Shown piece by piece: positions 8,156 to 17,158 of a stretch of DNA of 30,657 nucleotides. A program made the position numbers and the translations under genes. The stretch comes from UBA1858 sp963926275 (lineage in GTDB: Bacteria > Pseudomonadota > Gammaproteobacteria > UBA4575). The DNA is taken from positions 1-30,657 of the forward strand of contig CAWUWP010000036.1 in NCBI GenBank assembly GCA_963926275.1, read 5' to 3'. Under the pieces are notes generated by a model. The model had not been told where the DNA came from. It did no database searches and worked only from the letters and a program-made list of their open reading frames with translations. Each line of letters opens with the position of its first letter. Within the stretch, counting starts at the first letter, position 1.

Positions 8156-9582
8156 GCGAGTTTTACCTCTGCTTGTACTTGTTCATACAGCGATGAAGCT
8201 AACTTTCCGATACTGCCAGCGCCTAAGGTAATAACAATGTCGTTAGGTGCTACAATTTTTGCCAAAGTAGCACTTAACTCCTCATCACTCTCTAACAACA
8301 CTGCATCTAGCTTTCCACACAAACGTAATGCATGAGCCAAAGCATGACTATCCGCATTGTTTATCAACTTCTCTCCTGCCGGATAGACGTTAAGCAATAA
8401 CAATACGTCAACTTCATTCAACACCGAGACGAACTCATCAAACAAATCTCTAGTGCGCGTATAACGATGCGGCTGAAACACAGCAACAATACGTCGCTGC
8501 GGCCACCCGTTACGAATACCGTCAACCGTCGCTGCTATTTCTTTAGGATGATGAGCATAATCGTCAATGAACTCAGCCTCACCACCGGCAAGCGATACGG
8601 TGCCTATATGCTGCATTCTTCGACCAATACCTGCGAAGTGTTTCAACGCTGATGCAATTTTATGTGGCGCGACTTCAAACTCAAGACCAACTGCGATACT
8701 TGCTAACGCATTCAAAACATTATGCTTGCCAGGCAAATTTAATGTGAATGTCAACGGCTTCGAAATATTCTTACCACTCACCTTAAATGTTGTCTTCTCA
8801 CCGTCATAAACGAGATCACTCGCATATAGATCGGCGTCTTCACTAAATCCATAGGTGATATAAGGACGTGCCACTTCCGGGATCATGTTGCGCACGACAT
8901 CGTCATCAACACACAAAATAGCTAAGCCGTAAAATGGAATATTATGCAAGAATTCAACGAATGCATTTCGCAATTTTTCAAAATCATTTTCGTAACTAGA
9001 TAAATGATCTGCATCAACATTAGTCACAACTGATACCACGGGCTGCAAATGCAAAAATGAGGCATCACTTTCATCTGCTTCAGCGACTAAATACTCACTA
9101 CGCCCCAGTTGAGAATTGGTACCAACACTGTTTACTCGACCACCGACAATAAACGTAGGATCTAATCCGCCCTCCGCCATTACTGTAGCCACCAAACTGG
9201 TTGTAGTTGTTTTGCCATGAGTGCCAGCAATTGCAATACCATGGCGAAACCTCATTAGCTCTGCCAACATTTCTGCACGCTGAATAATGGGTATACGATG
9301 TTCTAGTGCAGAAACAACTTCCACATTTTCTGCATCGATTGCAGACGACACCACCACCACATCCATATCTTCAATATTTTGCGCTTGATGTGATGGATAT
9401 ATAGTGGCACCTAGATTATCAAGCCTAGCGGTCACTGCATTAGGGTGACTATCCGAACCAAACACATTGAATTCGAGATTAATCATCACTTCTGCAATGC
9501 CACTCATGCCCACTCCACCAATACCCACAAAAAATACATTACGTATTTTTCTCATCGGTAAGATTGGAGGCACGTAATTCAT
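8152..9582 (-). CDS. murC: UDP-N-acetylmuramate--L-alanine ligase MurC
   Basis: First Mur ligase: adds L-Ala to UDP-MurNAc using ATP. 476 residues in the usual three-domain layout. The Rossmann UDP-binding domain begins FFVGIGGVGMSGIAEV. The central ATP domain has the P-loop GTHGKTTTTS at 120-129 and DADH in the middle. The C-terminal domain carries DDYAHHPKEI and FQPHRYTRT. All diagnostic residues are present. The start codon follows the murG stop with no bases between, and the stop overlaps the murB start by 4 bases. Confidence 0.98.
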   Translation of the reverse strand: MNYVPPILPMRKIRNVFFVGIGGVGMSGIAEVMINLEFNVFGSDSHPNAVTARLDNLGATIYPSHQAQNIEDMDVVVVSSAIDAENVEVVSALEHRIPIIQRAEMLAELMRFRHGIAIAGTHGKTTTTSLVATVMAEGGLDPTFIVGGRVNSVGTNSQLGRSEYLVAEADESDASFLHLQPVVSVVTNVDADHLSSYENDFEKLRNAFVEFLHNIPFYGLAILCVDDDVVRNMIPEVARPYITYGFSEDADLYASDLVYDGEKTTFKVSGKNISKPLTFTLNLPGKHNVLNALASIAVGLEFEVAPHKIASALKHFAGIGRRMQHIGTVSLAGGEAEFIDDYAHHPKEIAATVDGIRNGWPQRRIVAVFQPHRYTRTRDLFDEFVSVLNEVDVLLLLNVYPAGEKLINNADSHALAHALRLCGKLDAVLLESDEELSATLAKIVAPNDIVITLGAGSIGKLASSLYEQVQAEVKLA

Positions 9583-10674
9583 TTATTTCTCACTCACAAT
9601 TTGGCAACCACACGCATTCATGCACTCATCTGCCACTCTTTTGCTGGCATTGCCTTGAACTAGTTTTTTAGCCGCACAAGCCATATCCAATAGCCGTTCT
9701 GGACTACCAAGCAAAATTAATAACATTTCTGCTAACTTTTCTGCAGACATCGCTGACTCAGGAATAAGCTTAGCCGCTCCTGCTTCGACATAGCTAAGCG
9801 CATTTGCTGTTTGATGATCATCAACCGCATAAGGATAAGGGACTAGCACTGAGCCCAAGCCCACTGCTGCTACTTCAGCTAATGTAATCGCTCCACTCCT
9901 GCATACAATGAGATCTGCCCAAGCATAGGCTTGATCAATATCATCAATAAAATCGTCAACTTTGGCTTGCACGTTATTTTCCTTATAGCGCTGGAGTGTA
10001 GCTTCGCGTCTATTTGCACCGGTTTGATGCCACACTTCCACTTGCATAGAATCAGAGGTGATTGCTAAGGCTTGTGGGACAAACTTATTTAGTGAGACCG
10101 CACCTTGACTGCCGCCAATAACAAGTAATCGTTTAACGCCACTACGACCCGCTATTCTTGTCTCGGGACTTTCAATGTTCATTAACTTGCTGCGCACAGG
10201 ATTACCACAGTATTCCAGCTGCTGCTTTTTGTATTGAATTGGAAAGCCTGTAAACATTGTGCGACTAAGCGGCGCTAAAATTCGATTAGTCAAACCCACA
10301 ATGGCATTTTGCTCGTGAATGATTAACGGTTTGCGAAGTAGCACTCCCATCACGGCACATGGACCTGCAACAAAACCACCCATGCCTAATAACGCACAAG
10401 GCTTATGCTTAAGCAGTATGAATAAGCTCTCATAAAGTGCTTTCATAATAATTAATGGTGCGCGCACATACTGCAAGAAACCTTTTCCTCTCAACCCTTG
10501 GACACTCATTATTGCCAGTGAAAAATCTGCCGCTGGCACTACCCTTGCCTCAATGCCTTTGTTTGTACCTACCCATATAATGGGTATCCCACGATCACGC
10601 AATTCATTGGCCACCGCTAACGCAGGGAATACATGCCCCCCTGTTCCTCCGGCTAATATCATCACTGGTTGCAT
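9583..10674 (-). CDS. murG: Undecaprenyl-PP-MurNAc-pentapeptide GlcNAc transferase MurG
   Basis: GT28 peripheral membrane glycosyltransferase that converts lipid I to lipid II on the cytoplasmic face; 363 residues. The N-terminal G loop GGTGGHVFPALAVA (9-22) and IHEQNAIVGLTNR line the acceptor site. The second G loop GGSQGAVSLN and the donor site CRSGAITLAEVAAVG, VPYPYAVDDHQ bind UDP-GlcNAc. The gene starts 5 bases after the ftsW stop and abuts murC. There is nothing unusual in length or motifs. Confidence 0.98.
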   Translation of the reverse strand: MQPVMILAGGTGGHVFPALAVANELRDRGIPIIWVGTNKGIEARVVPAADFSLAIMSVQGLRGKGFLQYVRAPLIIMKALYESLFILLKHKPCALLGMGGFVAGPCAVMGVLLRKPLIIHEQNAIVGLTNRILAPLSRTMFTGFPIQYKKQQLEYCGNPVRSKLMNIESPETRIAGRSGVKRLLVIGGSQGAVSLNKFVPQALAITSDSMQVEVWHQTGANRREATLQRYKENNVQAKVDDFIDDIDQAYAWADLIVCRSGAITLAEVAAVGLGSVLVPYPYAVDDHQTANALSYVEAGAAKLIPESAMSAEKLAEMLLILLGSPERLLDMACAAKKLVQGNASKRVADECMNACGCQIVSEK

Positions 10675-10679
10675 CGCTA

Positions 10680-11873
10680 CTACCCAGCCTTTCGAAAACT
10701 AGTACGGCGACGTTTATGTACACGTCTCGCACCTTGCTGATTAACTTCCAGATAAACGCGCACTAACAAACCCACAGCAATACAGCTTGCTAATAGGTTG
10801 CTACCCCCCACGCTAATGAAAGGCATACTCAAACCCTTGGTTGGTAACAAGCCCATATTAACGCCAACATGAATAGTCGCCTGCAATGTAAACCAAACAC
10901 CGCAACCATAGGCAATGTTTTGTGCAAATGTCATATGTTGCTTTTGAGCACTTCTCGCCAATGAAAAACAACGCCAAATAAATACAAAATATGCACATAA
11001 TAAAATCGCAACACCGAATAAACCCAGCTCTTCTGCTAACACTGAAAATACAAAATCATTATGTGCTTCTGTTAGATAGAATAATTTCTGAATACTGCCA
11101 CCCAATCCTTCACCAAATATCCCACCATTACCAATCGCGATTAATGCTTGAGTTAGTTGAAAGCCATCGCCTAAAGGATCTTCAAAAGGCCGCCAAAAAG
11201 TCGTGACTCTTGACCAACGCTCTTCGTTGCTGCGCGCTAGAAAATACATCACTAATACTGACAACGCAGTGGATAAAATAAAGGGAGCTAGGCGTACACC
11301 ACCCAAATAAAGCATTGTGAATACTAATGCTGTCAATACTACTGTCGATCCAAAGTCAGGCTCCATCATCAGCAGCACGGCAATAATACCGACCAATACC
11401 ATTGGATTAATGAACGCAGAAAAATTTTGCTGCACATTGGACCCATGTCTAACGATATATCCCGACAAATAAATAATCATGGCCACTTTGGTAAATTCAG
11501 AGACTTGCAATGAAATAGGTCCCAGCGCAATCCAACGACTACTACCATTAATACTAGTTCCCAGACTTGGAATCAGCACCATGACCAGCAATACAATCGT
11601 CGCCATCAATAAAAGAGGCCCAAGTTGCTCCCAATAAGCCAGCCGAATTCTTGCCATTGCAAAAATACATAGTGTCCCCAAGAACAAAAATATCATTTGC
11701 TTTTTGACAAAAAAGAAAGCGTCAGCGTGACTTTTATAGCCAATCTCGACTGTCGTTGAGGTCATCATGGTGATGCCAATTCCACATAGAATCATCAGCG
11801 CAAGTAACATCTGCACATCAACAATATTGGCAATAGACTCTTGCAGACTGATTTGCTTGTTGTCAGAAGCCAT
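10680..11873 (-). CDS. ftsW: SEDS-family septal glycosyltransferase FtsW
   Basis: Polytopic (about 10 helices) inner-membrane lipid II polymerase that works with FtsI at the septum; 397 residues. Family signatures include GSSRWIALGPISLQVSEFTKVA, and the loop QLTQALIAIGNGGIFGEGLG followed by YLTEAHNDFVFSVLAEELG. Near the end GLLPTKGLSMPFISVGGSNL is the SEDS C-terminal signature. The tail is strongly basic (RRVHKRRRTSFRK), fitting a cytoplasmic end. The start overlaps the murD end by 11 bases. FtsW rather than RodA is supported by its position between murD and murG. Confidence 0.97.
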   Translation of the reverse strand: MASDNKQISLQESIANIVDVQMLLALMILCGIGITMMTSTTVEIGYKSHADAFFFVKKQMIFLFLGTLCIFAMARIRLAYWEQLGPLLLMATIVLLVMVLIPSLGTSINGSSRWIALGPISLQVSEFTKVAMIIYLSGYIVRHGSNVQQNFSAFINPMVLVGIIAVLLMMEPDFGSTVVLTALVFTMLYLGGVRLAPFILSTALSVLVMYFLARSNEERWSRVTTFWRPFEDPLGDGFQLTQALIAIGNGGIFGEGLGGSIQKLFYLTEAHNDFVFSVLAEELGLFGVAILLCAYFVFIWRCFSLARSAQKQHMTFAQNIAYGCGVWFTLQATIHVGVNMGLLPTKGLSMPFISVGGSNLLASCIAVGLLVRVYLEVNQQGARRVHKRRRTSFRKAG

Positions 11874-13230
11874 TATCGCCCCTTAACACACATTGCTTTA
11901 CTGCTGCCTGAAATGCCAAACCCCGTTCTATATAATTTGAAAACATATCAAAGCTGGCACATGCAGGAGAAAATAAAACTGCTTCTCCTGCTTTTACTTT
12001 TTGATAGGCATGCTCTACAGAAGCCATTAAAGAACTCTGCTGAATAATCTCTGCCACGCCTTTTAACTCATCAGCAAAAATTTGTTTGTCGCGCCCATAA
12101 GCAATCACCAAACTAACTCGGCCACGCACAGCGTCAACCAATACATCCAGGGAACCACCTTTGTGCACCCCTCCTAGAATCAATACTACTGAACGATCCA
12201 ACCCAGTAATTGCTGAAACAGTCGCACCTACATTAGTACCCTTGCTATCATCTATCCATTGCACATTGTTGTTTTCTAATATCAGCTCACAACGATGAGG
12301 CAATCCCTTAAATTTTCGTATCGCCTCTAATGCTTTCATTTGATCATGCACAAATGATTCAGTTAATGCTAAAGCAGCTAACACATTCAATTCACCAGTC
12401 GCACCCAATAATGGCAGATCAGCCGCTTTAATCAGTTGTTGATTGCCGCGCACTAACCAACGATCAGACTTGTCTGACTTAATCCCATAATTATTTTCAC
12501 TCGGCGCATCTTGCCCAAAGCTAAGAACTTCCCCTGAAGCAACAAAACTATTACCTTGTCTGCCGCTACGGGCAATCACTTTTTTCTCAGCATTGGCATA
12601 TATTGATTGCTTGATGCCTGCGTATTCTTCAAAACTAGCATGCCTATCTAGGTGATCATCCGTCACATTAAGCATTGCTGCCGCTCGCGGCCGAATAGAT
12701 GAACAGGTTTCTAATTGGAAGCTAGATAATTCCAACACATAGATATCGATAGATTTATCATCAACTAAATCCAGTACGGGCTCACCAATATTGGCGCAGG
12801 CTTTAGCACTAAGACCTTGGCTCTGCAGAATCATTGCAACTAGCATAGTCACTGTGCTTTTTCCATTTGAGCCAGTAATTGCGATATATGGTTTAGTTGC
12901 CTCACGTGCAAATAATTCAATATCACCCAATAGTTCAGCACCACCTTTAACGGCATGCTGAATTTCTGCTAGATGTGGAGACACGCCTGGACTCAACACA
13001 ATCACATCAGCTTCTTGTAACCATTGCTGATTAAATTTACCAAAACACACTTGTGACTCAGATAAAATATTTTTTACTTTTGCAGCGTTGGGCGGCACGC
13101 CACGACTATCCATTATTCGAAGCTGTTTATTTCTCACCAACAAATACTCAACCGCAGACAAGCCTGATACTCCTGCACCAATAACCAAGTAATTTGTCGG
13201 ATCAATTTTCATTGAATAATTAACACTCAC
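11863..13230 (-). CDS. murD: UDP-N-acetylmuramoyl-L-alanine--D-glutamate ligase MurD
   Basis: Second Mur ligase: adds D-Glu to UDP-MurNAc-L-Ala. The frame gives 455 residues from a GTG at 13230. The N-terminal Rossmann motif is VIGAGVSGLSA, the P-loop GSNGKST is at 120-126, and later DDSKGTNVGA and LFSPACASFDMFSNYIERG are typical MurD segments. The start is ambiguous. The GTG has only a distant AGG upstream. An in-frame ATG at 13212 (MKIDPTNYLVIGAG) would give a more family-like N-terminus of about 9 residues before the Rossmann strand. The gene follows mraY by 6 bases and overlaps ftsW by 11. Confidence 0.96.
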   Translation of the reverse strand: MSVNYSMKIDPTNYLVIGAGVSGLSAVEYLLVRNKQLRIMDSRGVPPNAAKVKNILSESQVCFGKFNQQWLQEADVIVLSPGVSPHLAEIQHAVKGGAELLGDIELFAREATKPYIAITGSNGKSTVTMLVAMILQSQGLSAKACANIGEPVLDLVDDKSIDIYVLELSSFQLETCSSIRPRAAAMLNVTDDHLDRHASFEEYAGIKQSIYANAEKKVIARSGRQGNSFVASGEVLSFGQDAPSENNYGIKSDKSDRWLVRGNQQLIKAADLPLLGATGELNVLAALALTESFVHDQMKALEAIRKFKGLPHRCELILENNNVQWIDDSKGTNVGATVSAITGLDRSVVLILGGVHKGGSLDVLVDAVRGRVSLVIAYGRDKQIFADELKGVAEIIQQSSLMASVEHAYQKVKAGEAVLFSPACASFDMFSNYIERGLAFQAAVKQCVLRGDNGF

Positions 13231-13236
13231 CTGTAT

Positions 13237-14319
13237 CTACCTGATCTTCAATGTGGCTAGACCAATCAGCACTAGAATCACCGTAATAATCCAAAATCGA
13301 ACAATCACTCTGGGTTCTGGCCAACCTCTTAATTCAAAATGATGGTGTAATGGCGCCATCTTAAATACTCGCTTCCCTGTTAACTTAAACGATACCACTT
13401 GAATAATTACGGACAGTGTTTCAACAACAAATACTCCGCCCATAATTACTAACACGATCTCTTGGCGTACCAACACAGCCACCACGCCCAATGCAGCACC
13501 CAAAGACAAGGCACCTACATCGCCCATAAACACTTGAGCCGGATACGCGTTGAACCATAAGAATCCTAAACCAGCACCAACAATGGCTGCACAAAAAACT
13601 ATCAGCTCACCGGCCAAGGGAATGAAAGGAATAGCCAAATACTCTGCAAACGCGGAGTGACCACTGACATACGCAAATATTCCTAATGCACCTGCCACCA
13701 TCGCAGTTGGCATGATGGCGAGACCATCCAAACCATCAGTTAAGTTCACTGCATTGCTTGAACCGACAATGACAAAATAGGTCAGCACAATGAACCATGG
13801 TCCCAAATCTATAACAATATTCTTAAAAAATGGGACATATAAATTCGTTTCAACTGGGGCTATCGCTGTTTGAAACAGCCACCATGCAGCAATCAAAGCA
13901 ACCACTGACTGCAACGCATATTTAAGGCGCGCAGAAATTCCTGCACTCCCCCTTTGAATTAATTTTTTAATATCATCAAATGCGCCAATTGCACCAAACG
14001 CAAACGTGACGAAACACACTACCCAAATATAACGATTACTTAAATCACTCCATAGCAATGTAGTCACCAAAATACTTAGCAATAAGAATGCTCCGCCCAT
14101 GGTTGGCGTCCCTGCTTTTAATAGATGTGTTTGTGGGCCATCCGCGCGAATATTTTGTTTAACACTATAATTTGATAATCGACGAATCATCATTGGGCCC
14201 GTAACAAAACAAATAATTAATGCGGTCAATACGCCCAATATTGAACGCAGGGTAAGGTAACCAAACACGTTAAAAATGCTGTTATATTGTTCCAGATATT
14301 CAAATAAATATAGAAGCAC
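13237..14319 (-). CDS. mraY: Phospho-N-acetylmuramoyl-pentapeptide transferase MraY
   Basis: Integral membrane enzyme (about 10 helices) that transfers phospho-MurNAc-pentapeptide to undecaprenyl phosphate, forming lipid I; 360 residues, exactly the family norm. Signatures are TPTMGGAFLL, the aspartate pair AFDDIKKL, and NAVNLTDGLDGLAI. The nucleoside-binding FMGDVGALSLGAALG and the histidine motif APLHHHFE follow. The start is a GTG at 14319; AAAGGG sits about 6 bases upstream, which supports that choice. It lies 12 bases after the murF stop. Confidence 0.98.
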   Translation of the reverse strand: MLLYLFEYLEQYNSIFNVFGYLTLRSILGVLTALIICFVTGPMMIRRLSNYSVKQNIRADGPQTHLLKAGTPTMGGAFLLLSILVTTLLWSDLSNRYIWVVCFVTFAFGAIGAFDDIKKLIQRGSAGISARLKYALQSVVALIAAWWLFQTAIAPVETNLYVPFFKNIVIDLGPWFIVLTYFVIVGSSNAVNLTDGLDGLAIMPTAMVAGALGIFAYVSGHSAFAEYLAIPFIPLAGELIVFCAAIVGAGLGFLWFNAYPAQVFMGDVGALSLGAALGVVAVLVRQEIVLVIMGGVFVVETLSVIIQVVSFKLTGKRVFKMAPLHHHFELRGWPEPRVIVRFWIITVILVLIGLATLKIR

Positions 14320-14331
14320 ACATACCCTTTG

Positions 14332-15678
14332 TTAATGTATTGTTTTATTGTCGATCAAGATATTGACCACATCTTCCATATGCATGGAACGTGAACCTTT
14401 AACTAAGATGCAACATTGTGAATTAGCCTGATGACTGAGCTTTTCACTTAATTTCTCATGTTGGTCGAAATGAAATCCATCTTCACCAAAGCCTTTAACT
14501 GCATGTTTAGCTAAATCACCTAAGCCAAATAACTTTTTTACTCCGGCGGTCTTAGCCTGCTCACCAATTTTCGTATGAATAACTTCTGCCTCTGCACCTA
14601 GCTCGCCCATATCACCAAGTACTAGCCATGGCTCTTTTAGCTGCGAACACAGCACTTCTATCGCGGCTTGCAATGAGGCAGGATTAGCATTGTAGGTATC
14701 ATCAATAATCGTTGAACCAGAAACACCCTCTTTAGATTGCAGCCTACCTTTGACTTGATCCACGCTCTCAAGACCTTGTTTAATGTCTTGCAGAGCCACG
14801 CCCATTTCATAGCTTGCAGCAATGGCAGCGAGTGCATTGCTTGCATTATGTTTGCCAACTAGCGGAAGATTGATAGTGATATTTTCTCCCCGGGCACTAA
14901 CAGACAAAATATTATTAGCAGCAATTTCCCCACGCACATTGGCTGCAGCAGAAAAACCAAAAGTAATTATTTTTAAGTGCTTGGCTTTTTCTAACCAAAC
15001 ATCGATATATTGATCGTCAGCATTCAACACCACTGCACCAGACGACTTAACGCCATTAATAATTTCACCTTTCGCTTGCGCGACGCCTGCTACTGAACCA
15101 AAACCCTCTAAGTGAGCGGGTCCCGCGTTAGTAATTACTGCAACATCAGGCTGTCCCAATTTAGTTAAGTGATCAATTTCACCATGATGATTAGCACCCA
15201 TTTCAATAACTGCATATTTATTATTTTTGCGTAGACTTAATAGCGTTAGTGGAACACCAATATGGTTATTCAGGTTCCCTTGGGTACAACAAGTACTGCC
15301 AACACCAGACAGAATACTATTCAACATCTGCTTGACTGTTGTTTTACCATTACTGCCTGTGACAGCAACTAGCTTAGGATCAACTATGCCTCGCCATGCT
15401 TGCGCCCAACACGACAAACCTTCTAATGTATTGCCGACTAATACTTGAGGTAGCTTAGTGTCGATCTTTTTATGAACTAACACTCCAGCTACAATTTTCT
15501 CAACAGCTTCATCAATGAACTTATGGCCATCAAAATTTTCACCATCAAGCGCTACAAACAAATCACCTTTAAGTGATTTCCTTGTGTCCGTAGATATTGA
15601 ATTAATCATTACATCGTCACCGAGCAACTCACCTTTCGCCATGGAGGCGACTTCACTTAAATGCAACCAACTAGCCAT
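14332..15678 (-). CDS. murF: UDP-MurNAc-tripeptide--D-Ala-D-Ala ligase MurF
   Basis: Last cytoplasmic Mur ligase: joins the D-Ala-D-Ala made by Ddl to the tripeptide nucleotide. 448 residues with the Mur layout. The N-terminal domain has STDTRKSLKGDLFVAL. The P-loop GSNGKTT is at 108-114, preceded by VAVT. NLNNHIGVPLTLL and EMGANHHGEI recognise the UDP-peptide, and IDDTYNANP with VLGDMGELG are MurF hallmarks. The gene overlaps the murE end by 8 bases. Confidence 0.98.
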   Translation of the reverse strand: MASWLHLSEVASMAKGELLGDDVMINSISTDTRKSLKGDLFVALDGENFDGHKFIDEAVEKIVAGVLVHKKIDTKLPQVLVGNTLEGLSCWAQAWRGIVDPKLVAVTGSNGKTTVKQMLNSILSGVGSTCCTQGNLNNHIGVPLTLLSLRKNNKYAVIEMGANHHGEIDHLTKLGQPDVAVITNAGPAHLEGFGSVAGVAQAKGEIINGVKSSGAVVLNADDQYIDVWLEKAKHLKIITFGFSAAANVRGEIAANNILSVSARGENITINLPLVGKHNASNALAAIAASYEMGVALQDIKQGLESVDQVKGRLQSKEGVSGSTIIDDTYNANPASLQAAIEVLCSQLKEPWLVLGDMGELGAEAEVIHTKIGEQAKTAGVKKLFGLGDLAKHAVKGFGEDGFHFDQHEKLSEKLSHQANSQCCILVKGSRSMHMEDVVNILIDNKTIH

Positions 15679-17158
15679 TGGCGATTCTCGCTAATGCTTG
15701 GGTAGCAACATCAACATCATCAAATACAATTTTTTGATCATTGATGAATTGATATTTCTCGTGACCTTTTCCAGCAATCAGTACTGCATCATTGGCGCTC
15801 GCCATTTTCAACGCGCTAATTATTGCTTCTTTTCTGCCAACAATAATTTTGTAGTCTTCATTGCCAATACAGCCTTCAACTATCTGATTTATAATTTTTT
15901 GTGCGTCTTCATGACGAGGATTATCAGAAGTAATGACGGTGAAATCTGCATATTGCGTTGCCACTTCACCCATCTGGGAACGTTTCCCGGAATCACGATT
16001 TCCACCACAGCCAAATACACAGATTAGTTTTCCTGAACAGTGATTACGCACTGCACTTAATGCAGCAAACAAAGCAGCAGGAGTATGCGCATAATCAATA
16101 ATGACTGTAGCTGTGTTCTCAAGCGTAACCATCTGCATGCGACCAGGAACAGCCTTCAAACTATTGAGTGCCTGCTTTATTTTCGAATTGTTTTTACCCA
16201 TACTTACAAGCACCGCAGCCACTGCAAGTATATTGAGTACATTAAACTGACCAAGCAACGGCACTTTTACATCAATTATTTGTTGCCTAATCGATAGCTG
16301 CATAGTTGTTTCTTTAGCTAGGTAGTGAACATCGCCGGCATAAATATCCGCTTTCGTATTGGCTAAAGAAAATGTGATCACATCCAGTAACGAGGCTAAC
16401 TGTTCGCTCCACTTGAGCCCTGTCACATCATCGATGTTAATTACTGCATACTTAGGATTATGAGTAAAAAATAATCCTGCTTTAGCCTGCATGTATTCTT
16501 CTATCGACTTATGATAATCCAGATGATCACGAGTAATATTGGTTAATACTGCCGTATGAATTGGTAATTTTTGTAAGCGCTGCTGCTGAATGCCATGTGA
16601 AGAGGCTTCTAGTACCACAGCGGTGCACCCCATCCGGTTAAATTGAAAATATTCTCTAGCGATACGAGATGCGGGAGGTGTGGTATGTGTGCCTGTTACA
16701 AGGCCACCTAAACGACCGTAACCTAAAGTCCCCATCAATCCACATGGTCCATGAGTTTTCTCTAACGCTTGTGCAACCAAATGTGCTACTGATGACTTCC
16801 CATCGGTGCCTGTAATTGCAATGGTCTTAATATCAGCATTGATATCCCCATAAAATCGTTCGACTATGTCACTGACACACTCAAGCAATTGCTTGCATTC
16901 AAACATCGGCACTGCACTATCAATGTTGATCGTTTTTTCCTCACCTGGCGTTTGATAAACAATCGCCACAGCACCCTTAGCGATTGCATCTTGCACATAC
17001 TCAAGACCAGACGTGGCAACAAATAAATCACCAGTCTCAACATCACCGCTATACTCACTGATGCCAGTTACACGAACATCTTTAGCGTTATCAACATCCA
17101 CCAATCCTCTGAGTAGCTCGCTGATCAACATAGCGCATTGATTTTCAGGCGAGCTCAT
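15671..17158 (-). CDS. murE: UDP-MurNAc-L-Ala-D-Glu--meso-diaminopimelate ligase MurE
   Basis: Third Mur ligase, 495 residues. The P-loop GTDGKSS is at 117-123, LTNITRDHLDYH near 205-216, and DYAHTP near 355-360. The specificity motif DNPRHED at 412-418 has the Asn-Pro-Arg signature of meso-diaminopimelate-adding MurE (lysine-adding enzymes differ there). The peptidoglycan is therefore inferred to be the ordinary Gram-negative A1gamma type. The gene overlaps the ftsI stop by 4 bases (ATGA) and the murF start by 8. Confidence 0.98.
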   Translation of the reverse strand: MSSPENQCAMLISELLRGLVDVDNAKDVRVTGISEYSGDVETGDLFVATSGLEYVQDAIAKGAVAIVYQTPGEEKTINIDSAVPMFECKQLLECVSDIVERFYGDINADIKTIAITGTDGKSSVAHLVAQALEKTHGPCGLMGTLGYGRLGGLVTGTHTTPPASRIAREYFQFNRMGCTAVVLEASSHGIQQQRLQKLPIHTAVLTNITRDHLDYHKSIEEYMQAKAGLFFTHNPKYAVINIDDVTGLKWSEQLASLLDVITFSLANTKADIYAGDVHYLAKETTMQLSIRQQIIDVKVPLLGQFNVLNILAVAAVLVSMGKNNSKIKQALNSLKAVPGRMQMVTLENTATVIIDYAHTPAALFAALSAVRNHCSGKLICVFGCGGNRDSGKRSQMGEVATQYADFTVITSDNPRHEDAQKIINQIVEGCIGNEDYKIIVGRKEAIISALKMASANDAVLIAGKGHEKYQFINDQKIVFDDVDVATQALARIANG